Shown here piece by piece: positions 1-7,732 of a stretch of DNA of 64,000 nucleotides; the stretch's first letter is position 1; every line of letters starts with the position of its first letter. The translations under genes and the position numbers were made by a program. This DNA is from Streptomyces indicus. Its GTDB lineage: Bacteria; Actinomycetota; Actinomycetes; Streptomycetales; Streptomycetaceae. The notes under the pieces are model-generated. The model saw only the letters and a program-made list of their open reading frames with translations. It was not told where the DNA came from and did no database searches. The DNA lies in the NCBI RefSeq assembly GCF_900100315.1, contig NZ_FNFF01000007.1:131078-195077 (forward strand), given 5' to 3'.

Positions 1-792
1 GCGGTCCATGCGGACGGCGAGGGTCTTGATGCCGCGAAGCACCAGCCAGGCGTCGAACGGACCGGCCACCGCCCCCATCGCGTTCTGGTGGTACGCCAGC
101 TCCTCGCCCAGCGCGGCGTCGCCGGTGACCAGCGCACCGCCGACCACGTCGGAGTGGCCGCCCATGTACTTGGTGGTCGAGTGCACGACCACGTCCGCGC
201 CGAGGGCGAGCGGCTGCTGGAGGTAAGGGCTGGCGAAGGTGTTGTCCACGACCAGCTTCACGCCGGCGGTGCGGGCGATGTCCGCGAGGGCGGCGATGTC
301 GGTGATGCCGAGCAGCGGGTTCGAGGGCGTCTCGACCCAGATCACCTTCGTACGGTCGGTGAGGGCCGCGCGTACGGCTGCCGGGTCGCTCGTGTCCGCG
401 ACCGAGAACTCCACGCCCCAGCGCGAGACGACCTTGGCGAAGAGCCGGAAGGTGCCGCCGTACGCGTCGTTCGGGATCACCACGTGGTCGCCGGGGACCA
501 GCAGCGTCCGCAGCAGGCAGTCCTCGGCGGCCAGGCCCGAGGCGAAGGCGAGCCCGCGGGTGCCGCCTTCGAGGGCGGCCAGGTTCTCCTCCAGGGCGGT
601 ACGGGTCGGGTTCGCGCTGCGGCTGTACTCGTAGCCGCCGCGCAGGCCGCCGACTCCGTCCTGCTTGTAGGTGGAGACCTGGTAGATCGGCGGGACCACC
701 GCGCCCGTCAGCGGGTCGGCGGTGTTGCCCGCGTGGATGGCCAGGGTCTCGAAACTCCGGACGGCGCCGGGGGTGTTGTGCTCGTCGCTCAT
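1..792 (-). CDS. metB: Cystathionine gamma-synthase, 3' end cut by window edge
   Basis: A PLP-dependent Cys/Met-metabolism enzyme that joins an activated homoserine ester to cysteine to make cystathionine for methionine synthesis in the cytoplasm. The 264 visible codons start MSDEHNTPGA and run off the left edge; about 120 residues are missing from the family's usual 380-390. Visible motifs are the YSRSANPTR substrate/PLP loop (about residues 56-64), the VDNTFASPYLQQPL segment with the cofactor-contacting Asp (about 182), and VHSTTKYMGGH holding the PLP-binding lysine (about K208). The start ATG is the first in frame. It is divergent from the merR gene. Cystathionine gamma-lyase and other trans-sulfuration members look similar; the PSNPLL/TTKYMGGHSDV pattern fits the synthase/lyase branch, and I favour the synthase from its usual Streptomyces annotation. 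Confidence 0.88.
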   Translation of the reverse strand, partial: MSDEHNTPGAVRSFETLAIHAGNTADPLTGAVVPPIYQVSTYKQDGVGGLRGGYEYSRSANPTRTALEENLAALEGGTRGLAFASGLAAEDCLLRTLLVPGDHVVIPNDAYGGTFRLFAKVVSRWGVEFSVADTSDPAAVRAALTDRTKVIWVETPSNPLLGITDIAALADIARTAGVKLVVDNTFASPYLQQPLALGADVVVHSTTKYMGGHSDVVGGALVTGDAALGEELAYHQNAMGAVAGPFDAWLVLRGIKTLAVRMDR

Positions 793-821
793 GGGGCCGA
801 GGGTAGTCGGGCGGGCGGGGG

Positions 822-896
822 TTGCGGGGCGCTCGGGACGGTCGGTTACGGCGCGCTCGGGACTGTCGGTTGCGGCGCGCTCGGGGTGTGCGTCGG
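822..896. repeat. 24-bp tandem repeat, three copies
   Basis: Units begin at 822, 846 and 870 with the pattern TT(G/A)CGGsGCGCTCGGGA; the third is degenerate at its end. It lies in the 232-bp spacer between the divergent metB and merR genes. I see no coding function. Confidence 0.75.
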
Positions 897-988
897 GGTG
901 TACGTCACGGCGCTCTCCGGGCTGCCCGTCACCGCGTACTCCAGTCGCCCGGTCCTGCACGGTCCGTACGGCTGCCGCGGCGCGCTCT

Positions 989-1013
989 GGACTCTCCCCC
1001 GGTGGGAGAGTCC
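989..1013. promoter_or_regulatory. Perfect inverted repeat, probable MerR operator
   Basis: GGACTCTCCC (989-998) and GGGAGAGTCC (1004-1013) form perfect 10-bp arms around a 5-bp centre, ending 11 bp before the GTG of the merR-family gene. MerR regulators bind dyads lying within their own overlong promoter spacers, so autoregulation is the natural reading. The dyad is seen; the binding is inferred. Confidence 0.72.
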
Positions 1014-1024
1014 ACGATGGCTTC

Positions 1025-1882
1025 GTGCATCACGAACTGCTCACCATCGGACGATTCGCCCGCCTCACCCGGCTCAGCGTCAAACAGCTGCGGCACTACG
1101 ACGAGATCGGCCTGCTCGCACCGGTCCGCGTCGACCCGGCCACGGGCTACCGCTACTACGCGGCCGACCAGGCACGCGACGCCCTGACGATCGCCCTCCT
1201 GCGCGACCTCGACCTGCCGCTGGCGGTGATCGGCGAGACCCTGGCGAGCGGCGCCCCGGACACCCGCGCGAAGATCCTGCGCGGCGAACGCGACCGCCTC
1301 GCCGCGCGGATCACCCGCGACCAGGGGCGGCTGCGGATGCTGTCGCGCGTGGCCGAAGGACTTCCCTCGTACGAGGTGACCCTCGAACGGGAGCACGGGC
1401 GCCGCCTCGCCGTGGTGCGGGCGACGTGCGCGGCGGCGGACGTGGGGAAGGCCGTCGGCGAGTGCGCGGTCAGGCTGACGGGGCTGCTGGGCGCGTCCGG
1501 GGTGCGGTGGCAGGGGCCGCTGTGGGGGCTGTATCCGCTGGATCTGGAGGAGCGGGTGTCGGTGGCGGTGGGGGCGGAGGTCGCGGGGGTCGCGGGGGTG
1601 GACGGCGGGCGGCCGGGCGACGAGCGGCTGGACAGCGGTGGGCTGGACGTGGAAGAGCTGGCCGGCGGGGCCGTCCTGTCGACCGTCCACAGCGGCGCGT
1701 ACGGCGAACTGCCGCTCGCGTACCACGCGTTGTTCACGGCGGTGCACGAGCGGGGACTGACGGCGCGGGGGCCGGTGCGGGAGGCGTACCTGGTGGGGCC
1801 GGGGGACGACGTGGCCGTGGAGGAGTACCGAACGCGGCTGGTGGTGGCGGTGGACGAGGAGGAAGAGGAGGCGGTGGCGTGA
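1025..1882 (+). CDS. MerR-family regulator with GyrI-like effector-binding domain
   Basis: A 285-residue cytoplasmic transcription activator of the BmrR/TipA-like class. The N-terminus holds the MerR winged helix (about residues 5-75; LLTIGRFARLTRLSVKQL then HYDEIGLL and GYRYYAADQ), followed by a short coiled helix (LASGAPDTRAKILRGERDRL) and a C-terminal GyrI/AraC effector-binding-like domain from about residue 120. The effector-binding half is expected to bind small, often lipophilic or cationic compounds. I chose GTG at 1025 because it directly precedes the conserved HTH and lies just after the dyad at 989-1013; longer in-frame starts give low-complexity sequence. Its stop overlaps the GTG of the next gene (GTGA), so the BtrH-like gene is probably its target and cotranscribed partner. 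Confidence 0.85.
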   Translation: MHHELLTIGRFARLTRLSVKQLRHYDEIGLLAPVRVDPATGYRYYAADQARDALTIALLRDLDLPLAVIGETLASGAPDTRAKILRGERDRLAARITRDQGRLRMLSRVAEGLPSYEVTLEREHGRRLAVVRATCAAADVGKAVGECAVRLTGLLGASGVRWQGPLWGLYPLDLEERVSVAVGAEVAGVAGVDGGRPGDERLDSGGLDVEELAGGAVLSTVHSGAYGELPLAYHALFTAVHERGLTARGPVREAYLVGPGDDVAVEEYRTRLVVAVDEEEEEAVA

Positions 1883-2898
1883 CGGACGAGGGATCCGGGG
1901 CGGCCGTGCTCGTCGACGGGGTCGACACCCGGGGCGGGGAGCACTGCGAGACGACCGCGCTCGGCGTGCTGCTGCGGCATGCGGGACTCGACCTGTCGGA
2001 GGCGATGCTGTTCGGGCTCGGATCCGGTCTCTCGTTCGTCTACTGGGACGCGAAGTACCTGGACTTCCCCTTCTTCGGCGGCCGGGTCCGGCCCTTCGAA
2101 CTGACGCGGAACCTCGCCGCGGCACTCGGCCTCGTACTCGACGTACGGGAGACCTCCTCCGCCCGCAAGGCCTGGTCGAACGCGGCGGAGGCGCTCGACG
2201 GCGGTCGGCCCGTCGGCCTCCAACTCGACAGCCACCACCTGGAGTACTTCGGCTCGCGGGTGCACTTCGGCGGGCACGTCGTCGCGCTGTACGGGTACGA
2301 CCCGGCGCAGGAGCGGGCGTATCTCGTCGACACCGCGCAGCAGGGCGGCGCGGTGACCACCTCGCTGGACTCGCTCGCCGCGGCCCGGGCGGCGAAGGGG
2401 CCGATGACGGCGCGGGCGCGGTCGTTCACGGTACGGGTGCCCGAGCGCGTGGAGGTGCGCGAGCGGCTCGTCCCCGCGATCACGGCGTGCGCCTCGGCGT
2501 TCCTCCGGCCGCCCATCACCAACCTCGGCCACCGCGGCATCGAGAAGGCGGCGAAGCTGGTGCCCGGCTGGTTCGCCCGCGCCACGGACCCGGTCCGCGA
2601 CCTGCCGCAGGCGGCGCTCCTGATGGAACGCGCGGGCACGGGCGGTGCCCTCTTCAGGAACCTGTACCGCGACTTCCTCGCGGAGGCCTCCTCCCTGACC
2701 GACAGCGCGGACCTGCGCGCCGGACACGCGCTGTACGCGGAGGCGGCGGGGCTGTGGACGGAGATCGCCGCACTGATCGCCAAGGCAGGGGAAACGGGCG
2801 AGCAGCACTTCCTGGACTCGGCGAGTACGGCGCTGCAGGAGGCGGCGCGGGTGGAGCGGGAGGCGATGGGGCGGTTGGTGGGGCTGGAGGGCCTTTGA
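1879..2898 (+). CDS. BtrH N-terminal domain / DUF4872-like protein
   Basis: A 339-residue protein resembling the butirosin biosynthesis BtrH family (papain-like acyl-transferase fold). It starts at GTG 1879, overlapping the merR stop by four bases. Visible blocks are GGEHCETTALGVLLRH near residue 14 with the putative nucleophilic Cys, GLGSGLSFVYW, and FGGHVVALYGYD about residue 130 with the candidate catalytic His; this Cys/His pair fits the BtrH_N domain. The C-terminal half is helical and matches the DUF4872-type extension. BtrH moves an acyl side chain from a carrier protein to an aminoglycoside; here there are no carrier-protein or aminoglycoside genes nearby, so substrate and physiological role are unknown. 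Translational coupling to merR suggests a ligand-responsive detoxifying or modifying activity, which is inference. Confidence 0.72.
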   Translation: MTDEGSGAAVLVDGVDTRGGEHCETTALGVLLRHAGLDLSEAMLFGLGSGLSFVYWDAKYLDFPFFGGRVRPFELTRNLAAALGLVLDVRETSSARKAWSNAAEALDGGRPVGLQLDSHHLEYFGSRVHFGGHVVALYGYDPAQERAYLVDTAQQGGAVTTSLDSLAAARAAKGPMTARARSFTVRVPERVEVRERLVPAITACASAFLRPPITNLGHRGIEKAAKLVPGWFARATDPVRDLPQAALLMERAGTGGALFRNLYRDFLAEASSLTDSADLRAGHALYAEAAGLWTEIAALIAKAGETGEQHFLDSASTALQEAARVEREAMGRLVGLEGL

Positions 2899-3010
2899 GA
2901 CTGGGGGTCGGCTTCTGGGGCTGGGCGGCACCTGAGACTCGGGGCTCGCCGATGTGGGGCTCTGAGGCTCTGGGCCTCTGGCCCTGCGGCGCTCTGGCCC
3001 TGTGGCGCCG

Positions 3011-3046
3011 CGGAAACCACGGAAACCACGGAAACCGTGGAAACCG
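3011..3046. repeat. 9-bp tandem repeat, four copies
   Basis: Units CGGAAACCA, CGGAAACCA, CGGAAACCG, TGGAAACCG lie in the 200-bp gap before the TPR-like gene, about 50 bp upstream of its start. Possibly neutral slippage; it could affect the promoter or leader of that gene. Confidence 0.7.
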
Positions 3047-3098
3047 CATCCCCCGACCTCCCTCGCCGTTTGCGCAGCCGATCTGGAACCCTTGAACC

Positions 3099-4220
3099 AT
3101 GGAAATCCTCTGGGTCCTGATGGCCTTGCTCATGCTCGGCGCCGCCCTCGCCCCGTTCCTGCGCCGCGGGCGCACCGGCGGTATCCGCCTGACCAGCCCC
3201 GGCGCCCCCGACGCCGCGGACCCGGCGAACTACGGATTCGCCCTGCAGGAGGAGCTGGACATCCGGATGCCCGGCCCCGACCAGGACCTGCTCGACGTCC
3301 TCGAGGTGGTCCAGGGCACCCAGAACTGGAAGGCCGCGTCCCAGCTGCTCGCCGGCACCCCGGCCGAGGGTGAGCTGCGCTGGCAGCGCGTCCAGGCCTT
3401 CGCCGGCGCGGCCGCCCTGGAACTGGCCCAGCGTCCCGGCGGCGTCAGCGAGGCGCCCGGCGGACAGTGGCTCAGGGTGTGGCGGGCCGAGGCGCCGAAG
3501 GACGCGGGGGGTGCGGCCGTGCACGCCGAGTTCCTCGTCCAGCAGGCCTTCCGCACGGCCACGCCCGGCACCGACGAGCACCGGATCATCCTGGAGGAGG
3601 CCAAGGCGGCCTGCGGCGCGGCCGCGCTGCTCGCCCCCGGCGACCCGGTCCCGTACATCATCGAGCTCGCCATCGCCCGCGCCCTCAACTACTCGCGTGC
3701 GGACTTCGACCAGCTGTGGCTGAAGATCCTCGACCGCGACCCGCAGCACATGGGCGCGCACCTCGCGGCGCTGCACTACGCGACCGAGAAGTGGCACGGC
3801 TCGCGCGAGCAGGCCTACGCCTTCGCGGAGGCCGCGGCCGCCCGCGCGCCGCAGGGCTCCCTGCTCTCCGCGCTCCCCCTCTTCGCGGTCTTCGACCACC
3901 TGCCCGAGGTGCAGACGGTCAGCAGCTTCTGGCAGAGCGAGGTGGTGCGGAACGCGATCGAGGGCGCCCAGTTCGCGGTGCACTCGGCCCGTCCCGACGA
4001 CCCGATGGCCGCGCACGTACGGCATCTCCTGGTCTTCTTCCTCGTACGGTCCGAGCGCTGGGGCGAGGCGATGCAGCAGCTCGTCGCGGTGGACGGGCAC
4101 GTGGGGGCCCTGCCGTGGACGCAGTCCGCGGACCCGGCCGCGGCGTATGCGGTGTTCCGGGCGATGGCGGTCGCGGGTTACGAGGCGAACGGCGGCAGCC
4201 CGGCGACGCTGCCGCACTGA
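3099..4220 (+). CDS. Membrane-anchored TPR-like protein of unknown function
   Basis: A 373-residue protein. The N-terminus (residues 1-23, MEILWVLMALLMLGAALAPF followed by RR) is one membrane segment or uncleaved anchor; the rest is alpha-helical and soluble with repeated Ala-rich helix pairs typical of TPR/SEL1-like solenoids (for example the stretches around residues 75-110, 170-200 and 290-330). I do not recognise a catalytic motif. It may act as a scaffold. It stands alone between the BtrH-like gene and msrA, with a good ATG start. Similar proteins in actinobacteria are annotated as hypothetical or DUF4034-like; I would not go further. Confidence 0.7.
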   Translation: MEILWVLMALLMLGAALAPFLRRGRTGGIRLTSPGAPDAADPANYGFALQEELDIRMPGPDQDLLDVLEVVQGTQNWKAASQLLAGTPAEGELRWQRVQAFAGAAALELAQRPGGVSEAPGGQWLRVWRAEAPKDAGGAAVHAEFLVQQAFRTATPGTDEHRIILEEAKAACGAAALLAPGDPVPYIIELAIARALNYSRADFDQLWLKILDRDPQHMGAHLAALHYATEKWHGSREQAYAFAEAAAARAPQGSLLSALPLFAVFDHLPEVQTVSSFWQSEVVRNAIEGAQFAVHSARPDDPMAAHVRHLLVFFLVRSERWGEAMQQLVAVDGHVGALPWTQSADPAAAYAVFRAMAVAGYEANGGSPATLPH

Positions 4221-4318
4221 CGCGGAATCCCACCGGCCACGCGGACGTTCTCCCCTCGGAACCCACCCACCCGCCAGCCGCCCGCGCCCTTGCTCCCCGT
4301 CCCCTCTGGAGGAACCCC

Positions 4319-4981
4319 ATGATCTTCGGCCGCATCCCCCAGCTCCCCACCCCGGAGGAAGCCCTCCGCGGCCGCCCGGAGCCGGCCTTCGGCGTGCCCG
4401 AGCGGCACACCGTGCTCGGCAACCCGCTCGCGGGCCCGTACCCCGAGGGCCTCGAGGTGGCCGACTTCGCGCTCGGCTGCTTCTGGGGTGCGGAGCGCAA
4501 GTTCTGGCAGACCCCCGGCGTGTGGACCACCCTCGTCGGCTACCAGGGCGGCTACACGCCCCACCCGACCTACGACGAGGTCTGCTCGGGCCGCACCGGC
4601 CACACCGAGGTCGTCCGCGTGGTCTTCGACCCGGAGGTCGTCTCGTACGCGGACCTCCTGAAGCTCTTCTGGGAGAGCCACAACCCGACCCAGGGCTTCC
4701 GTCAGGGCAACGACGTGGGCACCCAGTACCGCTCGGCGATCCACACCCACTCCCCGGCCCAGGCGGAGGCGGCCGAATCCTCCCGCGAGGCCTACCAGAA
4801 GGTCCTGACCTCGTCGGGCTACGGCACGATCACCACGGAAATCCTCCCGGCGGCGGACCGCCCGTTCTACCCGGCGGAGGCGTACCACCAGCAGTACCTG
4901 GACAAGAACCCGGGCGGGTACTGCGGGATCGGGGGGACGGGGGTGTCCTGCCCGATCGGTGTGGCGAAGGCTGATGGGTGA
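4319..4981 (+). CDS. msrA: Peptide methionine-S-sulfoxide reductase
   Basis: Repairs oxidised proteins by reducing the S epimer of methionine sulfoxide, using thioredoxin. The 220-residue protein has the catalytic GCFWGAE motif (Cys54), then GYTPHPTYDEVCSGRTGHTE, WESHNPTQG and the QQYLDKNPGGYC segment with the C-terminal recycling cysteines (GYCGIG and VSCPIG). Length and motifs are those of typical actinobacterial MsrA. The ATG at 4319 is preceded by a strong GGAGGA ribosome site at 4308-4313. It appears monocistronic. Confidence 0.95.
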   Translation: MIFGRIPQLPTPEEALRGRPEPAFGVPERHTVLGNPLAGPYPEGLEVADFALGCFWGAERKFWQTPGVWTTLVGYQGGYTPHPTYDEVCSGRTGHTEVVRVVFDPEVVSYADLLKLFWESHNPTQGFRQGNDVGTQYRSAIHTHSPAQAEAAESSREAYQKVLTSSGYGTITTEILPAADRPFYPAEAYHQQYLDKNPGGYCGIGGTGVSCPIGVAKADG

Positions 4982-5292
4982 GTGCTGGCACCGCCCCTGA
5001 CGCTCCGGCCGAACTGTGGCTCGCACGACGGCCCGGCGGCCCGCCGATCGCCCACACCTTCACGTGGTAGTACGCGGACCGCTGGGTGCCTTCCACAGCC
5101 ACATCTTCGTCGTCACCTCGGCCCCCGAAGAGGACGGTCCCGACCCGGAGTTGCACGTCTGCAGACGTCTGCATGCCAGCACGCATATGGGAGCCGGGTG
5201 GTGTGGATGCCCTGAGTAGTATGCCGGGGTCTGACCGAGAGCCCTGGATACGGGTGAGGTCAGGCTCTGAGTCCAGGGGGGACCTGCGTCAT
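4982..5292. other. 311-bp intergenic region with a 14-bp perfect palindrome
   Basis: No convincing gene. ACGTCTGCAGACGT (5155-5168) is a perfect 14-bp palindrome about 125 bp upstream of the chitinase start, and CCCTGGA (5242-5248) and TCCAGGG (5272-5278) form a second, weaker dyad just before it. Either could regulate the chitinase. I find no DasR-type ACTGGTCTAGACCACT site here. Confidence 0.5.
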
Positions 5293-6603
5293 ATGAAACT
5301 CCGTCATCATCCCATGATTCTGGCTTTCGTCGGGGTCCTGGCCATCACCGCATCTTTGCTGCTGCCCGCTCAAGCAGCCGACGCCGCCGGGGCCTCACGC
5401 AAGGTCGGCTACTTCTCCCGTGCGGCGACGGACTTCAGCGGTGAGAACTTCCAGATCCGCGATCTGGACCAAAAGGGCTCGGCTGCGAAGCTGACCCACC
5501 TTCATTACGCATTCGGCGACATCTCACCGAGCGGCGAATGCTACTTCGGTACAGGCGACGCCAAGCACGACTATCAGAAGGTCTTCGATTCCGGCCGCAG
5601 CGTCGACGGAGTAGCCGATCGGCCGGATCAGTCCCTGGCCGGCAACTTCAACCAGATCAAGAAGCTCAAGGCCAAGTACGGGTTGCGGACTTCCATCTCC
5701 ATCGGCGGCGGATCCCGGTCCACGTACTTTTCCGAGGCGGCCTCCACGCCGGAGTCCCGCGAGAAGTTCGTCCGGTCTTGTATCGATCTCTATATCAAGG
5801 GAAACCTCCCGAAGACCGACGGCCTGCCGCAAGGCGGGATCGGCTCCGGTGCCGGAGTCTTCGATGGAATCGACCTCGACTGGGAGTATCCGGGTTCGCC
5901 TGGGAACGGCACCGTTGGCCGCAAGGAGGACAAGCAGAACTTCACGCTGCTCCTGGCCGAGTTCCGCCGTCAACTCAACCTCCACGGACAGCAGACCGGC
6001 AAGTACTACCTGCTCACCGCCGCTCTCGCCGGCAGCACCTACCGCATCAACCCGGGATACGAACTTCCCAAGATCTTCGACTATGTCGATTGGGCGGTGG
6101 TGATGGCCTACGACCTGCATGGCGCCTGGGAAACGCCGTTGATCGCCAACCATCAGTCAGCGCTGTACCTGAATTCCGCCGACCCGTCCGAAACCGCACG
6201 TAGCTGCGAGATCTATCTCAACAACTTCGTCAACGGCGGTGGTGTCGATCCGGCCCGGCTGGTGCTGGGCGTCCCCTTCTACAGCCAAGGATGGACCGGC
6301 GTCACCAACGCCGACCATGGCCTGTTCCAGGTCGCGAAGTCCGGCACCGCACCGGCGACCGACGACTACCGCAACGTCAAGAACCTGACCAACCTCGGCT
6401 ATACCCGGTACTGGGACAGCACGGCCAAGGCTGCGTGGTTGTTCAACGGCAGCACATTCTGGACGCTTGACGATGCCCAGGTGATGGCGGAGAAGGCCGC
6501 ATTCGTGAAGGCCGAAGGCCTCGGCGGCATCGGCATCTGGTCAATGGACGGCGACGACAGCCAGGGCTCCCTGATGGCCGAGATCGACAGTGGGCTGCGA
6601 TAG
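5293..6603 (+). CDS. Secreted chitinase, glycoside hydrolase family 18
   Basis: A 436-residue secreted endo-acting chitinase or related beta-N-acetylglucosaminidase. Residues 1-33 are a Sec signal peptide (MKLRHH, hydrophobic core, AQAADA cleavage region). The GH18 barrel follows: SISIGGG strand 3 (about 134-140), the catalytic DGIDLDWEYPG with Asp191, Asp194, Asp196 and general acid Glu198, MAYDLHGAWE and LVLGVPFYSQGW. No chitin-binding or FnIII module is present, so it is a bare catalytic domain. ATG at 5293 was chosen because it opens the signal peptide; longer frames upstream are not signal-like. Base composition is lower in G+C than the neighbours, with many A/T-ending codons, which suggests acquisition. 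Stand-alone gene. Confidence 0.92.
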   Translation: MKLRHHPMILAFVGVLAITASLLLPAQAADAAGASRKVGYFSRAATDFSGENFQIRDLDQKGSAAKLTHLHYAFGDISPSGECYFGTGDAKHDYQKVFDSGRSVDGVADRPDQSLAGNFNQIKKLKAKYGLRTSISIGGGSRSTYFSEAASTPESREKFVRSCIDLYIKGNLPKTDGLPQGGIGSGAGVFDGIDLDWEYPGSPGNGTVGRKEDKQNFTLLLAEFRRQLNLHGQQTGKYYLLTAALAGSTYRINPGYELPKIFDYVDWAVVMAYDLHGAWETPLIANHQSALYLNSADPSETARSCEIYLNNFVNGGGVDPARLVLGVPFYSQGWTGVTNADHGLFQVAKSGTAPATDDYRNVKNLTNLGYTRYWDSTAKAAWLFNGSTFWTLDDAQVMAEKAAFVKAEGLGGIGIWSMDGDDSQGSLMAEIDSGLR

Positions 6604-6670
6604 GCGGTGGCCCCGCGGCATTCGCAGCGAGCTGGGGCGGCACCCACAGCCCCGCCGTACGATCCCGCCC

Positions 6671-6898
6671 ATGATCAGACCGATAGCCGGCCCACCCCGC
6701 CCGAGACACCTCGCCTACGCCCTGCTCCTCGTCGCGCTCCTCACCCTCGGCTGGTACGCGGTGCAGCCGGTGTACGAAAGCTGCGTGGTCCTCGGTGAAC
6801 CGGAGTCCTACGAGGAGGCGGTGGACGCGGGGCTGTGCCCGGCTCCCCACATGCGCTGGGAGACATGGCTCGACCAGGACCGTTCACTGGAGCATTGA
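6671..6898 (+). CDS. Small membrane protein, unknown function
   Basis: A 75-residue protein with one membrane segment (about residues 13-33, HLAYALLLVALLTLGWYAV) followed by an acidic, exported-looking tail of about 40 residues with two cysteines (ESCVVL and GLCPAP) that could form a disulfide. ATG 6671 is the first plausible start. It follows the chitinase by 67 bp on the same strand and could be read through from it, though its G+C is normal. No family recognised. Confidence 0.6.
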   Translation: MIRPIAGPPRPRHLAYALLLVALLTLGWYAVQPVYESCVVLGEPESYEEAVDAGLCPAPHMRWETWLDQDRSLEH

Positions 6899-6935
6899 GC
6901 AGTGCGGTGAGCTACTGGCGGCTGAAGCACGGCAA

Positions 6936-6966
6936 GGCTCCCGGGTAACGAAGTGGCCCCGGAGCC
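6936..6966. terminator. Hairpin between convergent genes
   Basis: GGCTCCCGGG pairs with CCCCGGAGCC through one bulge, between the convergent small membrane protein and P-loop protein genes. No T-run. Confidence 0.5.
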
Positions 6967-7661
6967 TACGGGGCCGAGCCGAGGCCGAAGTGGGCGGCCA
7001 GCCGGTCGGCCAGGGCAGGTGCCGGGAGTGTTCCGTCGATCGTGAGGGTCAGGAAGCTCTGCGGAGCCGATGCTGAGGCTGATTGCGTGCGGACTTCCTC
7101 GTCCCAGAGGGCGTCCCGGATCAGGCGTTTGGTGAGGGCGGTGGTGAGGTCTTCGGAGCCCCAGGTGGCCCTCCTGCGGGTCGTATCGGCGTAGCGGGAA
7201 GTAAGGGTGGCCCTCCTGAACTCGGGGGTCGGGAGCAGGAAGACCGCCTGGGTGTGGGCGCGCACGAGCGGGGCCAAGTGGTGCGGCAGGATGCCGAAGT
7301 AGTCGACCAGGACCGGGCGTTCGGCCGGCAGCGCCAGCAGGTCCTCGACGAGGAAGCCGACCGTCTCGCCGTGCAGGCTCGGCATCGTGCGGAACACCTC
7401 CTCGCCGCTGCGGCCGTGCCACATCCCTCCGGGCGGCAGCGCGCGCAGGGCGGTGAAGTGCGGGTGGCGGTGCGGGGTGCAGCGCTCCAGCCACGCGTGT
7501 TCCGCTCGGTCACTGCTGTAGACCGTCACGTCGTGGCGGTCGGCCAATAAGCGCGTCAGCGTGCTTTTTCCGGAAGCCGTGCCGCCGGTCATCCAGCGCA
7601 CGTGCGCGAGCCGTTCCGTGAGGTCGTGGAGGGGTTGGGTTTTCGGGGTGGCTGAGGCCAT
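6966..7661 (-). CDS. P-loop nucleotide kinase-like ATPase with a TTA codon
   Basis: A 231-residue cytoplasmic P-loop protein. Walker A is GGTASGKST (about residues 26-34); an acidic hhhhD strand appears as ERPVLVDYFG about residue 115. Overall it resembles small AAA or adenylate/shikimate-kinase-type phosphotransferases, but I cannot assign a substrate. Codon 38 (7548-7550 on the plus strand) is a TTA leucine codon just after the P-loop. TTA is rare in Streptomyces and needs the bldA tRNA, so translation is probably limited to development or stationary phase. ATG at 7661 gives the shortest N-terminus before Walker A that keeps a plausible start. The gene lies 71 bp downstream of the esterase on the same strand. 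Confidence 0.72.
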   Translation of the reverse strand: MASATPKTQPLHDLTERLAHVRWMTGGTASGKSTLTRLLADRHDVTVYSSDRAEHAWLERCTPHRHPHFTALRALPPGGMWHGRSGEEVFRTMPSLHGETVGFLVEDLLALPAERPVLVDYFGILPHHLAPLVRAHTQAVFLLPTPEFRRATLTSRYADTTRRRATWGSEDLTTALTKRLIRDALWDEEVRTQSASASAPQSFLTLTIDGTLPAPALADRLAAHFGLGSAP

Positions 7662-7732
7662 GTCTCCATGGTGACGGGTGGATGGTGGATTGCGGTGGGC
7701 GCGTTCAGGCCGTGCGCCCACCCGCGTTCGCG

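Noticed and set aside
88..1878. A long open frame on the plus strand running over metB and merR into the BtrH-like gene
   Set aside because: It is in the third frame of GC-rich DNA; the sequence is Arg/Gly/Ala rich without domains before 1879, and only its last part is the true BtrH-like protein.
5200..5292. DasR (GlcNAc-responsive) operator upstream of the chitinase gene
   Set aside because: No match to ACTGGTCTAGACCACT found; only unrelated dyads.
4982..5292. Possible short genes in the gap before the chitinase
   Set aside because: Short frames on both strands show no codon bias, ribosome site or recognisable family; could be a remnant, but unsupported.
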